Shown in pieces: positions 1-5,459 of a stretch of DNA of 6,547 nt. The DNA lies in contig JACPZJ010000071.1 of the NCBI GenBank assembly GCA_016195585.1, positions 1-6,547 on the forward strand, in the 5' to 3' direction. Both the position numbers and the translations under genes were made by a program. The notes under the pieces were generated by a model. It did no database searches. It saw nothing but the letters and a program-made list of their open reading frames with translations, and was not told the DNA's origin. Source of the DNA: Nitrospirota bacterium. Lineage in GTDB: Bacteria > Nitrospirota > CAKKRA01 > 9FT-COMBO-42-15. Within the stretch, counting starts at the first letter, position 1. Every line of letters starts with the position of its first letter.

Positions 1-420
1 ACGCCATTTAAATGGAAAGCAGGTTCTGGCGGCACATGGGTTTCTTCCAATAATACAACTAATAGTGAAAGATATGAGCTTGCCTCTGCAGGCCTTGGCT
101 CACAGGTATTATCATCAGAAATAATCCTAAACAGCAAGAGCATCCCAAAGGACAGTGAATATGTAATCGGTATACTCACATTTAATGTTGTAAATGCCCT
201 TATATATGTAGTTAGTGATGGGATAATGTATCCCAATGATAATCATGGTGATATAGAGATGATGGACAAGGCAGGTCTTGACAGGGATTATGTAAATGCC
301 TTCTTGATTGTCCATTCCTTATATACAATATACAGGGTCTATTATAAAACCGATATCCCTGTATATATGACAATGAGCAAGAACGAGATTAAGGTCGGGG
401 TTACAATATTAAGGTGGTAG
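1..420 (+). CDS. Unrecognised protein, C-terminal 139 residues (5' end outside window)
   Basis: Frame 1 is open from the first base to a TAG at 418-420, so this is the 3' end of a longer gene; internal ATGs such as the one at 226 are unlikely starts because the frame is open and protein-like before them. The visible part begins TPFKWKAGSGG and ends KVGVTILRW. It is rich in Ser, Asn, Thr and Tyr in its first third and mixed hydrophobic afterwards (ILTFNVVNALIYVVSDG, FLIVHSLYTIYRVYY), but I see no clear transmembrane run, cysteine motif or catalytic signature. The next gene on the same strand starts within a few bases, so the two are probably co-transcribed. That neighbour carries a surface-type Ig-like domain, which hints at an exported or surface context, but this is only an inference. 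I do not recognise the family and assign no function. Confidence 0.6.
   Translation, partial: TPFKWKAGSGGTWVSSNNTTNSERYELASAGLGSQVLSSEIILNSKSIPKDSEYVIGILTFNVVNALIYVVSDGIMYPNDNHGDIEMMDKAGLDRDYVNAFLIVHSLYTIYRVYYKTDIPVYMTMSKNEIKVGVTILRW
411..417 (+). promoter_or_regulatory. Ribosome binding site for the Ig-like domain gene
   Basis: AAGGTGG, one mismatch from AAGGAGG, lies 8 nt before the ATG at 426 and inside the end of the upstream gene. It favours ATG 426 over the longer GTG start at 414, which has no Shine-Dalgarno sequence at the right distance. A stronger purine tract (AAAGGAGGAG, near 458) has no in-frame start codon placed behind it. Confidence 0.5.
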
Positions 421-425
421 CCGCA

Positions 426-968
426 ATGGTTCATAACAAGGGGGGATTTAAGAAGAAAGGAGGAGCTGACACCACACCGCCGACAGTAGTCTCCACAAAC
501 CCAGCCAATAACGCAACAAAGGTAACTGTTCAATCAAATATCCAGATAGTTGTATCAGAGGGGCTGGACAGTGTTAGCGTGAGCAGGGCTACAGTATCCC
601 TACGCGCAGGTTCATACAAAGTTCCAAGCACTGTGACCTATGACGATGTCAGCCGCACAATTACCATCAACCCTGCCGGGGCATTGTGGTATGACTACAA
701 ATACACCATCACAATTTCAGGAGTAAAGGATTTAGCAGGCAATATAATGGCTCAAACTACCTTCTCCTTCACAACTTACAAGAATCCATTTACGAGGTAT
801 ATTTATTATACTGCTTTAGGACTGGTCAGCTCCTACTACACCTACACTTACGATGCCAATGGCAACATGACTCGGTATGTTTACTACAGTGGAGCTGGGG
901 CAGATGGCGTATGGTTTACCGTGGATGATGTTAAATACGCAGAGAGTTACTATGATACAAGCTTCTAA
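426..968 (+). CDS. Small Ig-like (Big_5-type) domain protein with YD/RHS-like tail
   Basis: The protein has 180 residues from ATG 426; GTG 414, overlapping the upstream stop, would add four. Residues about 16-117, from DTTPPTVVSTNPANNATKV to TTFSFTT, form a bacterial Ig-like domain of the Big_5 kind: the 'TPP.V.ST.P.N.A' opening, 'I.I..SE.LDS.SV' strand and 'Y..TI.GVKDLAGN.M' ending are characteristic. Residues 122-180 are tyrosine-rich and contain YTYDANGNMTR, as in YD/RHS repeats, then GADGVWFTVDDV. TRYIYY and TRYVYY recur 26 residues apart, so the tail is an incomplete tandem repeat. Such proteins are normally secreted and large. Here there is no signal peptide or lipobox, and the N-terminus (MVHNKGGFKKKGG) is basic, so this may be a remnant of a longer surface protein. 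It could also join the upstream frame by a frameshift between 393 and 420. It ends shortly before a terminator-like palindrome. Confidence 0.7.
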   Translation: MVHNKGGFKKKGGADTTPPTVVSTNPANNATKVTVQSNIQIVVSEGLDSVSVSRATVSLRAGSYKVPSTVTYDDVSRTITINPAGALWYDYKYTITISGVKDLAGNIMAQTTFSFTTYKNPFTRYIYYTALGLVSSYYTYTYDANGNMTRYVYYSGAGADGVWFTVDDVKYAESYYDTSF

Positions 969-992
969 TTCTACAGCTACAGTGTGTAGATA

Positions 993-1064
993 CCGTTTTA
1001 TATGTCAAGCAAGAATAACCCCCGACTTAAGTTGGGGGTTATTCTTGTAATTTGGGTTAAACGG
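993..1064. repeat. 72-bp compound palindrome between convergent genes
   Basis: Two nested inverted repeats share one centre. The outer arms CCGTTT (993-998) and AAACGG (1059-1064) match perfectly. Each is separated from the inner arms by exactly 11 unpaired bases. The inner arms are 19 bases long (1010-1028 and 1029-1047). The equal spacing on both sides suggests one unit, possibly a small mobile or dispersed palindromic element, rather than only a terminator. GATACCG flanks the region at 989-995 and 1080-1086, and GACTTAAG occurs at 1024-1031 and 1072-1079. Confidence 0.55.
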
Positions 1065-1363
1065 CATTCCTGACTTAAGGATACCGAATAAAAGGGATTA
1101 AGAAGCTCGCATTCCTCAAGGAGCGACAAAAGAGAAGATTCCTGCTTGCCGCATATTTTTAGCAAATTAATTAGATTGTGTATCTTCTCAAATTCAAGGT
1201 CATAGGCAATAATAAAAGCTTTAAGATACTTTTCTGCTGCCTGATGGAAATGAAAACAAATCTGTGCGTAGAAATTATTACCTTCACTAAGATTGGCATC
1301 TGCAAAATTAAAGTCTTCGTCAGCTTTATTTAACCATTCGTAGACAACCTTAGGGTCAACCAT
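998..1363 (-). CDS. HEPN domain protein, partner of the nucleotidyltransferase, 3' end eroded
   Basis: The reading frame has 121 residues. Residues 1-92 look like the HEPN family that accompanies small nucleotidyltransferases: the start VVYEWLNKADEDFNFA, the helix FYAQICFHFHQAAEKYLKAFI (about 31-51), FEKIHNLINLL (58-68) and the end of helix four, LLEECELLNPFY (81-92). In relatives the last segment is followed by a Tyr/Arg-rich 'RYP' stretch. Here it is followed by SVSLSQECRLTQITRI..., of which residues 100-121 are encoded by the palindrome at 993-1064, so the native C-terminus seems lost. The Rx4HxY motif of HepT-type toxins is absent. The gene overlaps the nucleotidyltransferase gene by 8 nt and is surely co-transcribed with it. 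The family's role is binding nucleotides or acting as the toxin-like half of a two-gene module; activity of this copy is doubtful. Confidence 0.75.
   Translation of the reverse strand: MVDPKVVYEWLNKADEDFNFADANLSEGNNFYAQICFHFHQAAEKYLKAFIIAYDLEFEKIHNLINLLKICGKQESSLLSLLEECELLNPFYSVSLSQECRLTQITRITPNLSRGLFLLDI
1010..1047. terminator. Likely bidirectional rho-independent terminator
   Basis: A 38-base hairpin has 19-base arms that pair throughout apart from one G-T pair (G1024/T1033). Its core is CCCCC...GGGGG around a central ACTTAAGT. Read on either strand, the G-rich arm is followed by TTATTCTT, a U-rich release tract. It lies 42 bp after the Ig-like gene (+) and inside the end of the HEPN reading frame (-). 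Confidence 0.7.
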
Positions 1364-1673
1364 AAAGGGTTTTCCCTTCTTTGAAAATCTTTTTTATAAA
1401 AGGGTCTCCCAGGGAAAGACGCTCCTCAACCTCCTCAGGCTTATAAACTATATAGTCAACAGCCACATCAGCATCAATCAATCGGTATAATTCTCTTATC
1501 CTGTCAGCCCCATAATAGGGAAAATCTTTTTTTATAATGAATAGGTCAATGTCATTTACTTCTGTATCTTCATGCACAGCAGAGCCAAAAAGTATTATCT
1601 TTTCTGGTCTGTATTTTTCAACAAGTTGATTTTTTATCTCATCAATTTCTTTTAAAATTATTGCTTTTTTCAT
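1356..1673 (-). CDS. Minimal nucleotidyltransferase (MNT), partner of HEPN
   Basis: This is a 105-residue protein of the polymerase-beta-like superfamily. The motif ILFGSAVHEDTEVNDIDLFII places Gly30-Ser31 and the metal-binding pair Asp41 and Asp43, and VDYIVYK supplies a third acidic residue, Asp73. The length is normal for stand-alone MNT proteins that pair with HEPN partners; in studied pairs the MNT member transfers AMP to, or otherwise restrains, the HEPN member. The reading frame stays open to 1751, but a near-consensus promoter lies at 1711-1739, so starts above it are excluded. I chose ATG 1673 (MKKAIILKEI); ATG 1691 (MDIGFTMKK) is the alternative, and neither has a strong Shine-Dalgarno sequence. 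The stop overlaps the HEPN start (ATGGTTGA), implying translational coupling. Confidence 0.85.
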   Translation of the reverse strand: MKKAIILKEIDEIKNQLVEKYRPEKIILFGSAVHEDTEVNDIDLFIIKKDFPYYGADRIRELYRLIDADVAVDYIVYKPEEVEERLSLGDPFIKKIFKEGKTLYG

Positions 1674-1710
1674 AGTAAAACCTATATCCATCTTTAAGTC
1701 TTTAATTTTG

Positions 1711-1739
1711 ATTATAAACGCCGTTAAAATTAGAGTCAA
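1711..1739 (-). promoter_or_regulatory. Sigma70-type promoter of the MNT-HEPN pair
   Basis: On the minus strand, TTGACT (1739-1734, five of six consensus bases) and TATAAT (1716-1711, perfect) are separated by 17 bp. Transcription should begin near 1704, giving a leader of roughly 13 nt to ATG 1691 or 31 nt to ATG 1673. It shows that the pair has its own promoter and does not depend on read-through from queC. Confidence 0.75.
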
Positions 1740-1804
1740 GGTAAAAATCACGGCTAATAGCGAAAGAAATAGTAGCGTAAGGGCTAAACCGTTCCCTCCT
1801 ATAC

Positions 1805-2530
1805 TTATTCCTTATATCTTGTCGGGTCTTTAATCCCTGCCTCCTTAAAGCCCTTTTTTCTTAACAAACAACTATCGCATCTGCCGCATTGGATAAGTTT
1901 GGAGTTCGGAGTTTGGAGTTCGGAGCTAAAAGGGAGCATCGTGGGCTGAGGATCGTAGCAACTCCATGTAAGGCTGTAATCTACGTCTAATTCACTTCCC
2001 TTTTTGATTATCTCTGCCTTTGTCATATTGATTAATGGCGTCTTTATTTTGAATTGTATCTTTCCTTCTGCTCCTGCCTTTGTTGCAAGGTTTGCCATTT
2101 CTTCAAAAGCCCTGATATATTCTGGCCGGCAATCTGGATAGCCGCTGTAGTCAAGTGCATTAACGCCAATAAATATTGTATCTGCATTAATCACCTCTGC
2201 CCATGCGAGGGCAAAGGAGAGAAATATGGTATTCCTTGCAGGGACATAGGTAACAGGTATGCCGCTGCCCATCTCTTCAATATGCCTGTCTTTTGGCACA
2301 GCTATATCTGCTGTTAATGCAGAGCCGCCGAACTTTCTTAAATCTATATCTATAATAATATGCTTAACAGCGCCAAAAAAGGCTGCTATCTTCTTTGCCA
2401 TCTCAAGCTCAATCTTATGCCTCTGGCCATAATTAAAGCTCAGGGAATAAATCTCATAGCTATCTGATTTAGCAATGGCCATTGCTGTTGTGGAATCAAT
2501 GCCTCCGCTGGATAAAACAACTGCCCTCAA
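1805..2530 (-). CDS. queC: 7-cyano-7-deazaguanine (preQ0) synthase QueC
   Basis: QueC converts 7-carboxy-7-deazaguanine, ammonia and ATP to preQ0, the precursor of queuosine in tRNA; it is a cytosolic zinc enzyme. The 241-residue protein has the ATP-binding PP-loop SGGIDS (8-13), SFNYGQRHKIEL (31-42), YVPARNTIFLSFA (95-107), GVNALDYSGYPDCRPEY (122-138) and the zinc ligands Cys191, Cys215, Cys218 and Cys221 (SCYDP...CGRCDSC). The start is TTG 2530, supported by the match to MkAVVLlSGGlDS and by GGGAGG 8 nt upstream; TTG overlaps the TGA of the preceding gene. The loop between Cys191 and Cys215 is about ten residues longer than I expect, and residues 203-212 (SELQTPNSKL) are encoded by a 14-bp tandem duplication. 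No other queuosine genes are in the window. Confidence 0.95.
   Translation of the reverse strand: MRAVVLSSGGIDSTTAMAIAKSDSYEIYSLSFNYGQRHKIELEMAKKIAAFFGAVKHIIIDIDLRKFGGSALTADIAVPKDRHIEEMGSGIPVTYVPARNTIFLSFALAWAEVINADTIFIGVNALDYSGYPDCRPEYIRAFEEMANLATKAGAEGKIQFKIKTPLINMTKAEIIKKGSELDVDYSLTWSCYDPQPTMLPFSSELQTPNSKLIQCGRCDSCLLRKKGFKEAGIKDPTRYKE
1897..1924 (-). repeat. 14-bp perfect tandem duplication inside queC
   Basis: GTTTGGAGTTCGGA occurs twice head to tail (1897-1910 and 1911-1924, plus-strand reading). On the coding strand it reads TCCGAACTCCAAAC twice and encodes SELQTPNSKL in the zinc loop of QueC. Because 14 is not a multiple of three, each copy is read in a different frame. Similar 'aactccgaactcc' strings are, from memory, dispersed intergenic repeats in some environmental bacteria. 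Confidence 0.8.
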
Positions 2531-2997
2531 GATATAATCCTCCCTTTCATTACATCAACTACCCCAAGGTCTGTCACCCTTAACTCTGGAATCACAGGCA
2601 AAGATAAAAAAGACAATGTTATAAATGGATGTTCAGCCTTTGCTCCGAGACCCTTCGCAATCTTCTCCAATTTGTCAAGACTGTCTGCCACAGACTTTGC
2701 GCTCTTATCAGACATTAGGCCTGCTATTGGAAGCGGGAGTTCGCCTAATACCCTCCCCTGCTCTGCAATGACCAATCCTCCCTTCAGAGCAATTATGCGA
2801 TTTATTGCAATAGCCATATCTTTATCATCCTCACCGACAGAGATGATATTGTGAGAATCATGTGCTATGCTCGTCGCAATGGCGCCCTTTTTTAGCCCCA
2901 TACCTTTTACAAACCCGCACCCAACATTGCCCGATGCCCTGTGCCTGTCAACCACGGCTATCTTTAAAATATCCCTCTGTGTATCAGATACAACCAT
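2527..2997 (-). CDS. ade: Adenine deaminase, C-terminal domain part (separated by in-frame TGA)
   Basis: The 156 residues match the C-terminal domain of adenine deaminase (Adenine_deam_C type): VVSDTQRDILKIAVVDRH (2-19), GNVGCGFVKGMGLKKGAIATSIAHDSHNII (23-52), GGLVIAEQGRVLGELPLPIAGLMSD (73-97) and LSFLSLPVIPELRVTDLGVVDV (128-149). It continues in exactly the same frame as the catalytic part, from which it is separated by a single TGA codon (3000-2998). Its first codon, ATG 2997, directly follows that stop, so it could be made by re-initiation, although there is no good Shine-Dalgarno sequence. Together the parts total 569 residues plus the stop position, close to the usual 570-600. The end overlaps queC by 4 nt (TTGA). 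Whether this is a functional split subunit, a readthrough product or half of a pseudogene cannot be told from the sequence. Confidence 0.85.
   Translation of the reverse strand: MVVSDTQRDILKIAVVDRHRASGNVGCGFVKGMGLKKGAIATSIAHDSHNIISVGEDDKDMAIAINRIIALKGGLVIAEQGRVLGELPLPIAGLMSDKSAKSVADSLDKLEKIAKGLGAKAEHPFITLSFLSLPVIPELRVTDLGVVDVMKGRIIS
2539..2544 (-). promoter_or_regulatory. Ribosome binding site fixing the TTG start of queC
   Basis: GGGAGG on the minus strand ends 8 nt before TTG 2530. It lies within the last codons of the upstream reading frame and supports a non-ATG start for queC. Confidence 0.65.
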
Positions 2998-4239
2998 TCA
3001 ATTTTTTATCTTTGGATTTAGCCTCAGCCATTTTGTTAAAACCTCATTTGGTATCAAGCCGATTACATCGATCTCTTTCTTTGCCTTAACCAACAAATCC
3101 AATTCTATAACCGGCCTTGCCTTGACTGAATTAATAATATTGGATGGAATAGAATCTCTTTTATTTATGGATAAATTGAATTTTCCATTCTTATACACAA
3201 CCCTGCCATTCTTTATTACAGTATTAATATTAAATCTTTTTAAGTCCCTCGTAAACACCATATCTGCCTTATAACCCGGTGCAACAGCGCCTATTCTTTT
3301 CAGATTAAAATATCGGGCTGTGTTTAATGTGGCCATCCTTACTGCCATAATCGGGTCAAGGCCGAGGCTCACAGCCCTTCTCAATATTCTGTTCATATGT
3401 CCTTCTTTTAACAATTCAGTAGGCAGGATATCATCAGATACAAAGGAGAGGCTGTTTAATGAAAATTTATTTGCGAGGGGAATAAGATTTTTTAGATCCC
3501 TGCTGACACTGCCTTCCCTTATCATTATTTGCATGCCGAGGCCGAGCTTTTCCCTTCCTTCACTAATATTCGTTGCCTCATGGTCAGAGGCAGGGCCCGC
3601 TGCAATATATGCAGAAAGCCCTTTGCCGGAAAGCAGTGGCGCATGACCATCAACTACCATATTCTCGGAGATGGCTATCTTTTTCAGCATCGCATCTTTA
3701 CCATTAACCACATCAGGGAAATCCATTACCTCTGCAAGGCCGATTACCCTTTTTATCTTTAAGAGTCTTTTAATGTCTGATGCAGTTATTCTGTGTCCAA
3801 AGGTCTCAAGGTCAGATGCAGGCACGCAGGATGGTGCCATGATATAAAAGTCAACAGGGAGCGACTCTGTTGCCTTAAGAATATATTTTATGCCGGCTAT
3901 GCCTGCTACATTCGCAACCTCATGCGGGTCAATCACAACTGCGGTTGTGCCATTTGCAATGCACAATCTTGCAAACTCCATAGGAGAGAGCATTGTGCTT
4001 TCAAGATGGATATGGCCGTCAATAAAACCGGGCAGGAGATAGCAGCTCTGTGCATCAATGGTCTTCTTCCCTCTATAGCTCCCAATCCCAGCAATAGTGT
4101 CTTTATATATTGCGACATCTGCCCTGATAATCCTGCCATTGAAGATGTCAGCAATCAGGCCATTTTTAATAACCATATCAGCAGGTGTATCACCTCTGGC
4201 AATAGCAGTGAGCCTTTTTAAGAAGGCCGCCTTATCCAT
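2998..4239 (-). CDS. ade: Adenine deaminase, catalytic amidohydrolase part
   Basis: Adenine deaminase hydrolyses adenine to hypoxanthine and ammonia in purine salvage. These 413 residues carry the whole metal-dependent amidohydrolase barrel: N-terminal beta-sandwich with DMVIKNGLIADIFNGRI (21-37), metal ligands in GFIDGHIHLES (His76, His78), IDPHEVANVAGI (103-114), GLAEVMDFPDV (Glu170), VVDGHAPLLSG (His199), ASDHEA (His220) and FVSDD (Asp269/Asp270), then GAVAPGYKADMVF (318-329) returning to the sandwich. The match ends in IDVIGLIPNEVLTKWLRLNPKIKN, where relatives run straight on into the C-terminal domain; here TGA intervenes. The start at ATG 4239 fits the family N-terminus (MDKAAFLKRLTAIARGDTPAD) but has no Shine-Dalgarno sequence. 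It is the first gene of an ade-queC transcript and diverges from argC with only 90 bp between start codons. No catalytic residue appears lost. Confidence 0.92.
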   Translation of the reverse strand: MDKAAFLKRLTAIARGDTPADMVIKNGLIADIFNGRIIRADVAIYKDTIAGIGSYRGKKTIDAQSCYLLPGFIDGHIHLESTMLSPMEFARLCIANGTTAVVIDPHEVANVAGIAGIKYILKATESLPVDFYIMAPSCVPASDLETFGHRITASDIKRLLKIKRVIGLAEVMDFPDVVNGKDAMLKKIAISENMVVDGHAPLLSGKGLSAYIAAGPASDHEATNISEGREKLGLGMQIMIREGSVSRDLKNLIPLANKFSLNSLSFVSDDILPTELLKEGHMNRILRRAVSLGLDPIMAVRMATLNTARYFNLKRIGAVAPGYKADMVFTRDLKRFNINTVIKNGRVVYKNGKFNLSINKRDSIPSNIINSVKARPVIELDLLVKAKKEIDVIGLIPNEVLTKWLRLNPKIKN

Positions 4240-4250
4240 GGTTTTAGTAT

Positions 4251-4256
4251 ATTATA
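4251..4256 (-). promoter_or_regulatory. Possible -10 element for ade
   Basis: A TATAAT on the minus strand lies 12 nt before the ade ATG. No good -35 hexamer is found 16-19 bp upstream of it, so this is tentative. If real, the ade transcript would have a leader of only a few bases, consistent with the missing Shine-Dalgarno sequence. Confidence 0.3.
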
Positions 4257-4291
4257 TATTGCCTTTATGTTCAACAGTTATACTTTTCAGT

Positions 4292-4321
4292 TTGACATCT
4301 TTTGCTATGCAGTGGTATTAT
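4292..4321 (+). promoter_or_regulatory. Sigma70-type promoter of argC
   Basis: TTGACA (4292-4297, perfect) and TATTAT (4316-4321, five of six) are 18 bp apart on the plus strand. Transcription would start about 4327-4329, one to three bases before the argC ATG at 4330, so the mRNA would be leaderless or nearly so. This agrees with the absence of a Shine-Dalgarno sequence before argC. Confidence 0.6.
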
Positions 4322-4329
4322 TCACAAAT

Positions 4330-5370
4330 ATGTTAAAGGTTGCAATCATAGGCGGAAGCGGGTATACAGGCGGAGAGCTTCTAAGGCTCCTTCTTAGCCA
4401 TTCTGAGGTGGAGATTACTGCCATCACATCAGAGAAGTCTGCTGAAAAATCAGTTGATAACCTTTTTCCAAGTCTAAGGGATAAGACCGGTTTGGTTTTT
4501 GAAAAGAATGTTCCGGCAACAATAGCGAGGAAGGCAGATTTTATTTTCCTCTGTCTTCCGCACTGCGCTGCAATGGATTCTGCAAAGGAGTATCTCGGCT
4601 ACGGCAAAAAGGTGGTAGATTTAAGCGCAGACTTCAGGCTCAGTGATTACAAGGTTTATGAAAAGTGGTATAAGGAAAAACATACTGCAAAGGACTTGCT
4701 TAAAAAAGCGGTATACGGCCTGCCAGAGCTTTACAGGGATAAGATAAAAAAAGCGAGCCTTGTTGCAAATCCGGGCTGCTATCCAACATCAGCAATACTT
4801 GCTCTTGCGCCGTTCTTAAAAAGCAAATGGGCAAAGGGGATTGATCTGCCGATAATAATTGATTCAAAATCAGCCGTGTCAGGCGCTGGAAGGGGCGCAG
4901 AGGCTGCATATATGTTTCCAGAGGCAAATGAGAGCCTGAGGCCATACAAAATAGGCACGCACCGTCATATACCTGAGATAGAGCAGGAGCTTAGTCAGGC
5001 TGCTAAAAAGAAAATAAGCATATCTTTTACTCCGCATCTTGTGCCCATGAACAGGGGAATTTTGAGTACTATCTATATAAAACTGAATGCGTCGGGAGAG
5101 ATGCTTTTACCCCATTACAAAGATTTTTATGAGAATGAACCCTTTGTGCGGATACTCAATGCTGGAAATATCCCTGATACAAAGAATGTGAGGGGATCAA
5201 ATATCTGCGAGATAGGCATTGTTGAGGATAAAAGGCTTGGGATGATAGTTATTGTATCTGCCATTGATAATCTTATTAAAGGCGCCTCGGGTCAGGCAAT
5301 ACAGAATATGAATATAATGATGGGATTTGATGAGGGATGCGGGCTTAATCTGCTGCCTGTGTTTCCGTAA
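4330..5370 (+). CDS. argC: N-acetyl-gamma-glutamyl-phosphate reductase ArgC
   Basis: ArgC reduces N-acetylglutamyl phosphate to the semialdehyde with NADPH, the third step of arginine biosynthesis, in the cytosol. The protein has 346 residues, the usual length. It shows the NADP-binding loop IIGGSGYTGGELLRLL (6-21), FIFLCLPHCAAM (71-82), VVDLSADFRL (95-104), the nucleophile Cys150 in VANPGCYPTSAILAL, SAVSGAGRGA (181-190), His211 in IGTHRHIPEIEQEL, and FTPHLVPMNRGILSTIY (233-249). The frame stays open upstream to 4267, but family alignment and the promoter at 4292-4321 fix ATG 4330 (MLKVAIIGGSG). There is no Shine-Dalgarno sequence. argJ follows 253 bp downstream on the same strand; the gap is wide for an operon and contains an inverted-repeat element, so argJ may be read partly from its own signals. 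Confidence 0.96.
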   Translation: MLKVAIIGGSGYTGGELLRLLLSHSEVEITAITSEKSAEKSVDNLFPSLRDKTGLVFEKNVPATIARKADFIFLCLPHCAAMDSAKEYLGYGKKVVDLSADFRLSDYKVYEKWYKEKHTAKDLLKKAVYGLPELYRDKIKKASLVANPGCYPTSAILALAPFLKSKWAKGIDLPIIIDSKSAVSGAGRGAEAAYMFPEANESLRPYKIGTHRHIPEIEQELSQAAKKKISISFTPHLVPMNRGILSTIYIKLNASGEMLLPHYKDFYENEPFVRILNAGNIPDTKNVRGSNICEIGIVEDKRLGMIVIVSAIDNLIKGASGQAIQNMNIMMGFDEGCGLNLLPVFP

Positions 5371-5403
5371 TTAGCAGGTTGTTGAAAAAGCCCATTTGCT
5401 AAT
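5370..5403 (+). terminator. Weak stem-loop just after argC
   Basis: ATTAGCA (5370-5376) pairs with TGCTAAT (5397-5403) around a 20-nt loop, starting at the last base of the argC stop codon. There is no GC-rich stem and no following T-run, so termination here would be inefficient at best. The loop contains GGTTGTTGAAAAAG (5377/5378-5390), a string that resembles the ends of some insertion sequences. Confidence 0.25.
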
Positions 5404-5459
5404 AAGTTCATAATAGTAGCAACATATTTTTATCTTTATTAAATCCAATCAACCCAAGT

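Noticed and set aside
989..1086. GATACCG copies as a target-site duplication of a 91-bp insertion in the HEPN gene
   Set aside because: Removing the interval does not restore a family-like HEPN C-terminus, so the duplication may be chance; the boundaries are unproven.
1674..1751. Longer N-terminus of the nucleotidyltransferase, from 1751
   Set aside because: The extra hydrophobic residues are encoded by the promoter region itself (1711-1739) and are not part of the MNT fold.
1741..1804. Rho-independent terminator for queC
   Set aside because: Only an imperfect CGG...CCG pairing with mismatches is seen on the minus strand and the stem is too weak to call.
2998..3000. Selenocysteine or TGA-as-glycine recoding in adenine deaminase
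   Set aside because: The family has no selenocysteine at this place, only a tiny palindrome follows the codon, and another TGA in the window (2529-2527) behaves as a true stop. Kept only as a remote alternative in the finding.
2054..4221. Plus-strand reading frames opposite queC and ade (e.g. 2054-2317, 2862-3274, 3320-3646, 3793-4221)
   Set aside because: They lie antisense to strongly supported genes, have no family resemblance and no ribosome binding sites, and are the expected shadows of coding sequence.
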